A DNA stretch of 64,000 nucleotides from Rhodoferax koreense (GTDB lineage Bacteria; Pseudomonadota; Gammaproteobacteria; Burkholderiales; Burkholderiaceae_C): assembly GCF_001955695.1 (NCBI RefSeq), contig NZ_CP019236.1:744001-808000 (forward strand). Direction: 5' to 3'. A program made the translations under genes and the position numbers. Shown in pieces: positions 44,236 to 52,107 of this stretch (position 1 is its first letter; each line of letters starts with the position of its first letter). Below the pieces are notes generated by a model. That model was not told the origin of the DNA, did not search any database, and was given only the letters and a program-made list of their open reading frames with translations.

Positions 44236-45243
44236 TTAAAGTTCGCGGATGGAACCACCCGCAGCGGTGGAAGTCGGTGAGATCGGCGAGTACGCCAGCT
44301 CGGTCTGGTAGGCCAGCGCGATGAACAGGCTCTGCGCCAGGCACATGGTGTTGGTCAGCGCACGAAAGCCGAAGGTGGCGCTTTCGGGCACCACCAGCGT
44401 GGCCGAGGACAGGTCGGCCAGCGGGCTCATCCGGCTGTCGGTGATGGCGATGAGTTTGGCGCCGGCGGCCACCGCCGCGCGTGCGCAATGCATCGATTCC
44501 TCGGCATAGGGCAGGAAACTCACGACCACCATCACGTCGCCACGTGCCATGCTGCGCATCTGCCCATCGCTCATGCCGCCCAGGCCCGAGAGCAGCTCGA
44601 TGCGCTTGTCGGTGTGCTGCAGTGCGTAGACGAGATAGGCGGCCACCGGGAACGAGCGGCGCGAGCCGGCGACCCAGATCGTCGGGGCCTCGGCCAGCAA
44701 GGCCACGGCTTCATCGAACACCGTGCTGTGCAGGTCGCGCTGCAACTCCTGCATGCCGGCGATGCTGCCGCCGATGAATTCGTGCGCGATGTCGGCGCTC
44801 GACAGTTGGCCCTGCGCCGCTTCGATCAGGCTGCGGATGCGCGCCTGGTAGTCGCGGTTGGGCGCGATCTGCTTGGCGATCCCGTCGCGGAAGATCTTCT
44901 GCATGCCGCTGTAGCCCGAGAAGCCGAAATGCTTGGCGAAACGGATCACGGCGGAAGGCTGCACGCCGCAGCGTTCGGCTACATCCTGGATGCGGTCCAG
45001 GCCGATGTGGTCGCGGTTCTGCTCGACGTAGCGCGCGATCAGCTTGAGCTGGCGACTCAAGGCTTCGAACTCGTCGCGGATGGCCTTGAGCAGTTGCTCG
45101 GCCGCGGAATGCGCGGGCATCGGCCGTGGCGTCACGGCGGGCTGCCGGGGGCGCGGGCTGGAGGACGGGCTGAAGGACGGGGTGGGGGCCGCGGCTCTAG
45201 AGGGCTTGGCAGGCCGGGCGCCTGGGGGCTTGTTCTTGCTCAA
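44236..45243 (-). CDS. RpiR/MurR-family regulator, probable inositol regulator
   Basis: A 335-residue regulator. A proline/alanine-rich N-terminal tail of about 45 residues is followed by the HTH_6 domain (IQDVAERCGVQPSAVIRFAK and HFGFSGYSGMQKIFRDGIAK) and a SIS sugar-phosphate-binding domain (about 185-310: IWVAGSRRSFPVAAYLVYAL, VVSFLPYAEESMHCARAAVA, AKLIAITDSRMSPLADLSSA). In rhizobia an RpiR-type protein, IolR, represses inositol genes and binds GGAA-N6-TTCC. Here the gene is divergent from the ABC transporter operon and precedes iolG, and a similar RGAA-N6-TTCT box is present in the divergent gap and before iolC. Likely effector: a phosphorylated inositol breakdown product. Confidence 0.9.
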   Translation of the reverse strand: MSKNKPPGARPAKPSRAAAPTPSFSPSSSPRPRQPAVTPRPMPAHSAAEQLLKAIRDEFEALSRQLKLIARYVEQNRDHIGLDRIQDVAERCGVQPSAVIRFAKHFGFSGYSGMQKIFRDGIAKQIAPNRDYQARIRSLIEAAQGQLSSADIAHEFIGGSIAGMQELQRDLHSTVFDEAVALLAEAPTIWVAGSRRSFPVAAYLVYALQHTDKRIELLSGLGGMSDGQMRSMARGDVMVVVSFLPYAEESMHCARAAVAAGAKLIAITDSRMSPLADLSSATLVVPESATFGFRALTNTMCLAQSLFIALAYQTELAYSPISPTSTAAGGSIREL

Positions 45244-45270
45244 AGGTCCGGCTCCTGCTGAATAGAAAAC

Positions 45271-45297
45271 AGAAAAAATATTCTAAGTGTTTTTTCT
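45271..45297. promoter_or_regulatory. Candidate regulator operator A (divergent promoter)
   Basis: AGAAAAAATATTCT (45271-45284) fits RGAA-N6-TTCT. The same segment forms a larger inverted repeat, AGAAAAAA (45271-45278) with TTTTTTCT (45290-45297). TTTTCTAATG at 45292-45301 recurs exactly before iolC. It lies 28 bases upstream of the RpiR start, in the gap shared with the ABC transporter operon. Confidence 0.6.
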
Positions 45298-45459
45298 AAT
45301 GCAACTATTTTCGGTTCTGTCACGATTTGGACATTATTTTCCGCGACGATGCCGACGCACGCCAAGCTGCCACATTGCGAAATTTCAGCACCCGCCCGTG
45401 TCAGCTTCGTTGCAATCCTGTTTCACACACACCGAGCTCCGGAAGAACACGTCCAGCCC

Positions 45460-46560
45460 ATGCCGACCCCAGCCAAAATTTCCGTGCGCGGCCTGCGCGT
45501 GGCCTACGGTGCCAACGAGGTGCTCAAGGGCATCGACCTCGACATCGAGCCCGGCAGCTTCATGGCGTTGCTCGGTGCCTCGGGTTGCGGCAAGACCACG
45601 TTGCTGCGCACCCTGTCGGGCTTCAACCCGGCCAGCGGGGGCAGCATCCTGGTGAACGGGCGCGACATCCTCGCCGAGCCGCCGGAGCGCCGCGGCATGG
45701 CCATGGTGTTCCAGTCGTACGCCCTGTGGTCGCACATGGACGTGGCGCAGAACATGGGTTATGGGCTCAAGCTGCGCAAGGTGGCCCCGGCAGAGATCCG
45801 CCGCCGTGTGGCGGCGCTGCTCGAGATGCTGGGCCTGGCCGGTTATGAAGACCGGCCGGTGACCGCACTCTCCGGCGGCCAGCGCCAGCGCGTGGCGCTC
45901 GGCCGGGCGCTGGCGGTCGAGCCCGAGATCCTGCTGCTCGACGAGCCCCTGTCCAACCTCGATGCGCGCATCCGCCTGCAGATGCGCCACGAGATCCGTT
46001 CCATCCAGCGCCGGCTTGGCCTCACGGCCATCCTCGTCACGCACGACCGCGAGGAGGCCATGGTCATGGCCGACCGGGTGGTGGTGCTCGACCAGGGCCG
46101 GATCGCGCAGATCGGCTCGCCGGAGGACGTGTTCCAGCGGCCGGCCTCGCCCTATGTGGCGTCCTTCATGGGGGCGGAAAACATCATCGATTGCGAGGCC
46201 ACCCGACAGGGCGACGGCGTGTCGCTGCGCGTGCCGAGCGCACCCGCCGCCGCCGTGCGTGGCGCCCAAATGACCGATAGCGCAAACGGCGCCGTGCAAG
46301 TGCATTTCCGCAGCGAACGCGCGTCGCTCCTGCTGGAGAGTCCGTCGCCCGACGGTGCGCTGCAACTGCCCGGCCGCATCAGCCAGGTGAGCTACCTCGG
46401 CGGCGGCTACCGCTGCGAGGTGGCCACGCCCAGCGGCAGCTTCTTCATCGACCACCCGAGCGCCGTGCCCCATGGGGCCGATGTCACCGTCTGTGTGCCT
46501 GCGGGCGACCTGCACGTCTACCCGCGTGATCCGCAGCGTGCGCCAGCCGTGCACGCATAA
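45460..46560 (+). CDS. ABC transporter ATPase (PotA/FbpC type), transporter 1
   Basis: A 366-residue ATPase: Walker A GASGCGKTT (about 40-48), Q-loop VFQSYALWSHM, signature LSGGQRQRVALGRAL, Walker B ILLLDEPLSNLDAR, H-loop VTHDREEAMVM, and a C-terminal TOBE regulatory domain. It powers the importer with the binding protein and two permeases encoded next. The start MPTPAKISVRGLRVAYGANE at 45460 was chosen over a longer frame because the family starts there. Family members import iron, polyamines, phosphonates or organophosphates; the iol context suggests an inositol derivative. Confidence 0.93.
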   Translation: MPTPAKISVRGLRVAYGANEVLKGIDLDIEPGSFMALLGASGCGKTTLLRTLSGFNPASGGSILVNGRDILAEPPERRGMAMVFQSYALWSHMDVAQNMGYGLKLRKVAPAEIRRRVAALLEMLGLAGYEDRPVTALSGGQRQRVALGRALAVEPEILLLDEPLSNLDARIRLQMRHEIRSIQRRLGLTAILVTHDREEAMVMADRVVVLDQGRIAQIGSPEDVFQRPASPYVASFMGAENIIDCEATRQGDGVSLRVPSAPAAAVRGAQMTDSANGAVQVHFRSERASLLLESPSPDGALQLPGRISQVSYLGGGYRCEVATPSGSFFIDHPSAVPHGADVTVCVPAGDLHVYPRDPQRAPAVHA

Positions 46561-46594
46561 GTTCGTTTCTCTAATCATCGAAGGAGTTTTCGTC

Positions 46595-47746
46595 ATGAAG
46601 AACATGCACCGTTCCCTCGCGATCTCGATCGCCATCGCCCTGGGGGCCCATGGCGGGCTGGCCCAGGCCCAGACCACGCTGAACGTGATCAGCGGCGGCT
46701 CGCAGAACATGGTCGACTACATCACCGATTACCTCGGCCCGCTGTTCGAGAAGCAGAACCCCGGCGTCAAGGTCAGCGTCGTCGGCACCGGCCCGGACGA
46801 CGCCGGCTCGCAGAAGATGCTGGAGAAGCTGCAGGCGCAGAAAAGCGCCGGTGTCGCCGCCTGGGACACCGATGTGGTCATCCCCAACCAGCAAAAGACC
46901 GGCGAGATGGTGCAGGACGGCCTGCTCATGAAATACCGCGACAGCATTCCCACCGGCAAATACGCGGTCAGCCAGTCGGCCAAGCAGGCGCTGGGTGTGA
47001 ACGTGGACGGCTACGTGATGCCGATGTTCGAAAGCCAGACCGCCATCGCCTACAACCCCGACCTGGTGAAGAACCCGCCCGGCTCGTACGACGAGATGCG
47101 CGCTTTCGTCGCCAAGAACCCCAAGGCCTTCGGCTACAACGGCCTGAAGAACGGTATGTCCGGCGTGGCCTTCGTGGTCGGCTGGATGTATGCCTACGGT
47201 GGCAACCCCGAGGCCGTGCAGCAGGGCCCGTACGACGCGAAGAACTCGGCCGGCTGGAAGAAGGCCTTCGCCGACCTCAAGGCCTTCAACCAGCAGGTCG
47301 TGTTCACGCCGGGCAACGCCGGCACGCTCGACATGCTCAACCGCGGCGAGATCGCCATGGGCCCGGTCTGGGTCGACATGTTCCAGAGCTGGAAGGCCGA
47401 AGGCCGGCTCGCACCCAATCTGCGCCTGAAGATCCTGTCGCCCGGCATGCCTGGCCAGCCGTATTACTACGCGATTCCGGCCAAGGCCAAGAACGTCGAT
47501 CTCGCCAAGAAGTTCATCGCGCTGGCCACCAGCCCCGAGGTGCAGGCCGAGGGCATCGTCAAGCGTTTCAACTGGTATCCCGGTATTGACGCCAACGTCG
47601 TCAAGCCCGCGCTCGATCCGAAGGTGTGGAACTCGCTGTTCGTCGACATCACGCCCGCCGACCTGGCCAAGAACGGCAAGCCGTTCCCGCTCGCGCCTTA
47701 TTTCAAGGACCTGCGCGAGCAATACGAAGCTCAGGTGCAGAACTGA
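46595..47746 (+). CDS. ABC transporter periplasmic binding protein, transporter 1
   Basis: A 383-residue binding protein with a signal peptide (HRSLAISIAIALGAHGGLAQ, cleaved near AQA) and a two-lobe fold of the PotD/iron-binding superfamily: DVVIPNQQKTGEMVQDGLLM, FESQTAIAYNPDLVKNPPGS, GNAGTLDMLNRGEIAMGPVW and KKFIALATSPEVQAEGIVKR. AAGGAG stands eight bases before the ATG. It captures the substrate in the periplasm. It lies between the ATPase (34 bases upstream) and the first permease. Ligand not determinable by eye. Confidence 0.92.
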   Translation: MKNMHRSLAISIAIALGAHGGLAQAQTTLNVISGGSQNMVDYITDYLGPLFEKQNPGVKVSVVGTGPDDAGSQKMLEKLQAQKSAGVAAWDTDVVIPNQQKTGEMVQDGLLMKYRDSIPTGKYAVSQSAKQALGVNVDGYVMPMFESQTAIAYNPDLVKNPPGSYDEMRAFVAKNPKAFGYNGLKNGMSGVAFVVGWMYAYGGNPEAVQQGPYDAKNSAGWKKAFADLKAFNQQVVFTPGNAGTLDMLNRGEIAMGPVWVDMFQSWKAEGRLAPNLRLKILSPGMPGQPYYYAIPAKAKNVDLAKKFIALATSPEVQAEGIVKRFNWYPGIDANVVKPALDPKVWNSLFVDITPADLAKNGKPFPLAPYFKDLREQYEAQVQN

Positions 47747-47748
47747 GC

Positions 47749-48612
47749 GTGGCACGGCTTAGCAGTACTTCCGGCCTCGGCCGGCTCGGTCCAGCCTTGT
47801 TGCTGATGGCGCCGGCCGTGGTCATGGTCGGCCTGCTGTTCGTCTATCCCTTGCTGGTGTCCTTGGCCTTTGCATTCCGTAATGAATCGACCGGCGCCTG
47901 GGACTTGGCCAATTTCCAGAAGGCTTTCTCGCTCTACGGCAACGACATCGCGCTCACGGCCGGTGTCACGGTGCTGGCGACGGCGCTGGTCGGCGTGTTG
48001 GCCATCGCCATCGCCGGCTACCTCACACTCGGCGAGAACCCGCGGGCCGTGTTCGTCCTGCGCTGGCTCTACCGCTGGCCGCTGTTCATCCCGTTCGTGG
48101 TGGCGGCGCAGCTGATGCGCACTTTCCTGGCCAAGAACGGCATGCTCAACAATGCGCTGATGTCGCTCGGCGTGGTCGATCCCCTGCATGCCATCAGCCT
48201 GCTCGACTGGCGCGGCGTGGTCATCACCTTCGTGTGGAAACAGTTGCCGTTCGCGGCCCTGCTGATCAGCGGCGCCATGGCCTCGATGGACCGTTCCATG
48301 ATCGAATCGGCCCGCGGCCTGGGGGCCGGGCGCTTTCGCATCCTGCTGGAGATCGTCGTGCCGCAGGTGATGTCCACGGTGTTCGTGGCGCTGATCCTGT
48401 CCTTCGTGACCATGCTGTCCGCCCTGTCGGTGCCGATGATGATCGTGGCCGGCTCGCCCACCTTGCTGACGGTGGACATGGCCTGGCGCGTCAACTCCTA
48501 CGGCGACTACGGCGTGGCCAATGCGCTCGGTTTCGTGTCGTTCGCCATGAGCGGCGTGGCAGCCTGGTTCTACCTGAGGCAAGGCCTGCGCGAAGGAGGC
48601 AAGCCGCGATGA
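47749..48612 (+). CDS. ABC transporter permease 1, transporter 1
   Basis: A 287-residue permease from a GTG at 47749, two bases after the binding protein stop. Six membrane helices are visible, among them LLMAPAVVMVGLLFVYPLLV, TVLATALVGVLAIAIAGYLT and VFVALILSFVTMLSALSVPM. The coupling loop ESARGLGAGRFRILLEIVVP has the EAA-like motif. Family: binding-protein-dependent inner-membrane component. Its stop overlaps the ATG of the second permease. Confidence 0.92.
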   Translation: MARLSSTSGLGRLGPALLLMAPAVVMVGLLFVYPLLVSLAFAFRNESTGAWDLANFQKAFSLYGNDIALTAGVTVLATALVGVLAIAIAGYLTLGENPRAVFVLRWLYRWPLFIPFVVAAQLMRTFLAKNGMLNNALMSLGVVDPLHAISLLDWRGVVITFVWKQLPFAALLISGAMASMDRSMIESARGLGAGRFRILLEIVVPQVMSTVFVALILSFVTMLSALSVPMMIVAGSPTLLTVDMAWRVNSYGDYGVANALGFVSFAMSGVAAWFYLRQGLREGGKPR

Positions 48613-49472
48613 ACCAGCCCGTTTCCCTTTCGTCGCTTCCGCCCTTGCATCCACGCGCGTTCCGCATGCCGGCGGCCGTCGGCGGTATCGTGCGCGGCCT
48701 GCTCATCGGTCTGTTGGCCGTGGCCATCTTCGGCCCGCTGCTGAACATGCTGATCTGGACCGTCACCGAAGCCTGGTACTTCCCGGCCAAGCTGCCCGTG
48801 CGCTGGGGCTTCGCCTTCTGGACCAAGGTGTTCCGCCCCGAGGCTGGCGCCATGCAGGCGCTGTGGACCAGCCTGGTGATCGCCGTGCTCACGGTGTTGC
48901 TCAGCCTGGCCATCGCCATTCCGGCCGGTTACGCCCTGTCCAAGCGCGACCTGCCGCTGCGCAGCCTGTTCCTGCTGTTCTTCCTGCTGCCGCAGGCGTT
49001 CCCGACGATCGCAGTGCACCTGAACATCGCGCGCATCTTCTACGGCCTGGGCCTGACCGGCACCATCGCCGGCGTGATGCTGGTGCACGCCATCCAGGGG
49101 CTGGTGTTCGCCGTGTGGATCGCCTCGGCCACCTTCGCCGCCATCGGCAGCGAACAGGTCGAGGCCGCGCGCAACCTCGGGGCCTCGCCGCTGCGCGCGT
49201 TCTTGACGATCTCGCTGCCGCTGGCCGCGCCGGGGCTGATGGCCAGCGCCATCTTCGTGTTCCTGATCTCGCTCGACGAGTTCTCCGGCACGTTCTTCGT
49301 CGGTGTGCCCAACGTGCGCACGCTGCCGCTGACCATGCTCAACGCCGCCCTCGAGGGCAACTACCAGATTGCCTCCATCACGGCGCTGCTGCTGCTCGTG
49401 CCCTCGGTGCTGTTCATGCTGTTCGTGGAACGCTTCCTCAAGGCCGATGTGCTGTCGGGTGTCGGCAAATGA
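48609..49472 (+). CDS. ABC transporter permease 2, transporter 1
   Basis: A 287-residue permease whose ATG overlaps the stop of permease 1 (ATGA). Six membrane helices, including GIVRGLLIGLLAVAIFGPLL, LVIAVLTVLLSLAIAIPAGY, LFLLFFLLPQAFPTIAV and LLLLVPSVLFMLFVERFL. The EAA loop EAARNLGASPLRAFLTISLP is intact. It pairs with permease 1 to form the channel. Its own stop overlaps the start of the phosphoesterase gene, so that enzyme is part of the transporter operon. Confidence 0.92.
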   Translation: MNQPVSLSSLPPLHPRAFRMPAAVGGIVRGLLIGLLAVAIFGPLLNMLIWTVTEAWYFPAKLPVRWGFAFWTKVFRPEAGAMQALWTSLVIAVLTVLLSLAIAIPAGYALSKRDLPLRSLFLLFFLLPQAFPTIAVHLNIARIFYGLGLTGTIAGVMLVHAIQGLVFAVWIASATFAAIGSEQVEAARNLGASPLRAFLTISLPLAAPGLMASAIFVFLISLDEFSGTFFVGVPNVRTLPLTMLNAALEGNYQIASITALLLLVPSVLFMLFVERFLKADVLSGVGK

Positions 49473-50002
49473 AACCCCAGTATTCGATCTGGCTCATGCC
49501 CGCCGCGCCAGACGCGGCCGAGCTGCAGGCGCTCGTCGACGAACTCGCGCCGCAGTTCGGCCAGCCCGCCTTCGTGCCGCACGTCACCATCCAGGGCGAC
49601 CTGGACTTGCCGCTCGATGTCCTGGTCGGGCACGTGCGCGGTCTGGCGGCCGCATGGCCGGTCCAGACCTGGCCGGTCGGCGAGGTGGAGCGCAGCGATT
49701 TCTTCTTTCGTTGCCTGTACCTGCGCTTTGCCGTCCATGCCGCTTTCGACGGCCTGCAGCGCCAGGCGCAGGCCTCGACCGGAACGGCCGAAGGCTTGTC
49801 GCCCTATCCGCACCTGAGCCTGGCCTACGGCCAGGTGCAGCCGGGGCAAGGCGCGCTGGTCGAGGCACTGCGCGCGCGCTTCAGGGGCCGGCGTCTGGTG
49901 TTCGACCACCTGTCGGTCTGCCTGTCTTCCAAGCACACGCCGATCGCTGACTGGGCGTGTGTGTTCGACGCGCCGCTGAAGTCGGCGACCGCCCGCGACT
50001 GA
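49469..50002 (+). CDS. 2H phosphoesterase (cyclic phosphodiesterase/RNA-ligase-like)
   Basis: A 177-residue protein with the two histidine motifs of the 2H superfamily: VPHVTIQG (about 34-41) and PHLSLAYG (about 110-117), in a chain starting MKPQYSIWLMPAAPDAAELQ. Family members open 2',3'-cyclic or other cyclic phosphodiesters. Translational coupling to the transporter permease is striking: it suggests the enzyme acts on the imported compound, for which an inositol cyclic phosphate or a glycerophosphodiester would fit. RNA repair remains an alternative but the context argues against it. A 146-base gap with a candidate operator follows before iolC. Confidence 0.8.
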   Translation: MKPQYSIWLMPAAPDAAELQALVDELAPQFGQPAFVPHVTIQGDLDLPLDVLVGHVRGLAAAWPVQTWPVGEVERSDFFFRCLYLRFAVHAAFDGLQRQAQASTGTAEGLSPYPHLSLAYGQVQPGQGALVEALRARFRGRRLVFDHLSVCLSSKHTPIADWACVFDAPLKSATARD

Positions 50003-50041
50003 GCATTGTCCGCCGGCTGGAAATAGCGAACGATCGGTGTC

Positions 50042-50074
50042 TTCCAAAAATGGAATATATTTTCTAATGGAAAA
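50042..50074 (+). promoter_or_regulatory. Candidate regulator operator B (before iolC)
   Basis: GGAATATATTTTCT (50052-50065) fits RGAA-N6-TTCT, and TTTTCTAATG (50060-50069) repeats the sequence at 45292-45301. It overlaps TTCC-N6-GGAA (50042-50055) and TTTTC/GAAAA half-sites. AT-rich island in GC-rich surroundings, 75-107 bases before iolC; probable operator for the RpiR-type regulator. Confidence 0.6.
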
Positions 50075-50148
50075 CACGATGAAAAAATTCAGCCGAATTT
50101 GGTAAGCTGTCGCCAAGCCGTGCCCACCCCTCATTTCCTTCGCCGCCC

Positions 50149-52107
50149 ATGACCGCACCCCTGTCCATCCCCTCCGGCCGTCGGTTCGACCTGGCCTGCC
50201 TGGGCCGCCTGGCGGTCGATCTTTACGCGCAGCAGGTCGGTGCGCGGCTGGAGGACGTTTCCTCCTTCGCCAAATACCTCGGCGGCAGTTCCGCCAACAT
50301 CGCTTTCGGCGTGGCCCGGCTCGGCCTGCGCGCGGCCATGGTGTCGCGGGTGGGCGACGAGCAGATGGGGCGTTTCCTCACCGAGACCCTGCAGCGCGAA
50401 GGCTGCGATACCTCCCAGGTTCAGCTGGATCCGCAGCGCCTCACCGGCCTGGTGTTGCTCGGCCTGAAGGACCGCGACACCTTTCCGCTGCTGTTCTACC
50501 GCGAGAATTGCGCCGACATGGCCATCGACGCCACGGCCATCCGCGAGGATTTCCTGGCGCAATGCCGCGCGCTGCTGATCACCGGCACGCACCTGAGTGC
50601 GCCCACGGTGCGCGCCGCATCCATCGCCGCACTCGGCCACGCCAGGAAGCACGGGCTGCTGCGGGTGTTGGACATCGACTACCGCCCCGTGCTCTGGGGC
50701 CTGACCAAGCGCGGCGAAGGTGCGAACCGCTTCGTGGCCGATGCCAGCGTCACCGCGCAGCTGCAGGCCGTGTTGCCCGAATTCGACCTGCTGATCGGCA
50801 CCGAGGAAGAGTTCCTCATCGCCGGTGGCGTGCCCGGCGATCTGCTGGCCTCGCTGCGGGCGGTGCGGGCCGTGTCCAAGGCTGCGCTGGTCGTCAAGCT
50901 GGGTGCCCAGGGGTGTTGCTTCATTCCCGCCGAAGTGCCGGCGCGGATCCAGGATGCGGTGACGGTCCAGGGCGAACGCATCGAGGTCATGAACGTGCTC
51001 GGTGCGGGCGACGCATTCGCGGCCGGCCTGATGACGGGTTTCCTGCGCGGCGAGGGGTTCGAGTCCGCCGCGCGCCTGGCCAACGCCTGCGGTGCCATCG
51101 TCGTCTCGCGCCACGCCTGTGCGCCGGCCATGCCCACGCCGGCCGAGCTCGCACACTGGTTTGGCGGCAGCCGCAACCCCAAGGTCGATGCCGACCGGCA
51201 ATTGGCCCACCTGCACCGCACCACCGCTGCGCGCCGGGACTGGCCCGAGCTCAACGTGATGGCCTTCGACCACCGCAGCCAGTTCTTCGAGATGGCACGG
51301 GCTGCAGGCGCCAGCGAAAAACGCATTCCCGCACTGAAGAAGCTGCTGCAGCAGGCCTTCGCCCAGGTCGAGCAGAGTCATGGCCTGCAGGGTCGCGGCG
51401 GGGTGCTGATCGATGGCGGCGACTACGGCTTCGACGCGCTGGCCGACGCCACCGGCCGCGGCTGGTGGGTGGGCCGTCCGGTCGAGTTGCCGGGTTCGCG
51501 CCCGCTGCGCTTCGACGGCACCTTGTCGATCGGCAGCGCGCTGCGCACCTGGCCGGCCGAGCAAGTCGTGAAGTGCCTGGTGCACTACCACCCGGACGAT
51601 GCATGCGAACTGCGGCTGGCCCAGGAGCTCAAGCTCATGGAGCTGTGGGAGGCCACGCGCGAAAGCGGCCATGAGCTGCTGCTCGAGATCATCTGCCCGC
51701 CGGCATTGACGCCGGCGGGCACGGTGGATGCCGCCGTGCTGCGCGCGGTGCAGCGCATCTACAACCTCGGCATCCGGCCCGAATGGTGGAAGCTCGCGCC
51801 GATGGGGGTGGCCGGGTGGTCGGCCCTCGCTGAACTGGTGGCCGCGCGCGATCCGCAATGCCGCGGCGCGGTCATCCTCGGCCTGAACCAGCCGCTGGCC
51901 GAGCTGGCCGACAGCTTCCGCATGGCCACCAATCCCCTCGTCAAGGGCTTCATGGTCGGGCGTTCGCTGTGGGCCTCGGCCGCGCAGCGCTGGCTTGGCG
52001 GCAGCCTGGGCGATCAGGGGCTGGTCGACGAAGTGGCGCTCAACTTCGCGCGGCTGGTCGACGCCTGGCGTGGCCGCAAGGCAACCACGGAAGGAAGACC
52101 GGCATGA
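50149..52107 (+). CDS. iolC: 5-Dehydro-2-deoxygluconokinase fused to DUF2090 aldolase-like domain
   Basis: A 652-residue two-domain protein. Residues 1-330 are a PfkB-type kinase: the substrate side GGSSANIAFGVARLGL and the anion-hole/catalytic NVLGAGDAFAAGLMTGF. Residues 340-650 are a DUF2090 TIM-barrel domain (ELNVMAFDHRSQFFEMARAA, HELLLEIICPPALTPAGTVD, EWWKLAPMGVAGWSALAELV), the part thought to act as the IolJ-type aldolase. It would phosphorylate 2-deoxy-5-keto-gluconate and split it into dihydroxyacetone phosphate and malonate semialdehyde. This fusion is common in proteobacteria. Its stop overlaps the iolD ATG. Confidence 0.93.
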   Translation: MTAPLSIPSGRRFDLACLGRLAVDLYAQQVGARLEDVSSFAKYLGGSSANIAFGVARLGLRAAMVSRVGDEQMGRFLTETLQREGCDTSQVQLDPQRLTGLVLLGLKDRDTFPLLFYRENCADMAIDATAIREDFLAQCRALLITGTHLSAPTVRAASIAALGHARKHGLLRVLDIDYRPVLWGLTKRGEGANRFVADASVTAQLQAVLPEFDLLIGTEEEFLIAGGVPGDLLASLRAVRAVSKAALVVKLGAQGCCFIPAEVPARIQDAVTVQGERIEVMNVLGAGDAFAAGLMTGFLRGEGFESAARLANACGAIVVSRHACAPAMPTPAELAHWFGGSRNPKVDADRQLAHLHRTTAARRDWPELNVMAFDHRSQFFEMARAAGASEKRIPALKKLLQQAFAQVEQSHGLQGRGGVLIDGGDYGFDALADATGRGWWVGRPVELPGSRPLRFDGTLSIGSALRTWPAEQVVKCLVHYHPDDACELRLAQELKLMELWEATRESGHELLLEIICPPALTPAGTVDAAVLRAVQRIYNLGIRPEWWKLAPMGVAGWSALAELVAARDPQCRGAVILGLNQPLAELADSFRMATNPLVKGFMVGRSLWASAAQRWLGGSLGDQGLVDEVALNFARLVDAWRGRKATTEGRPA

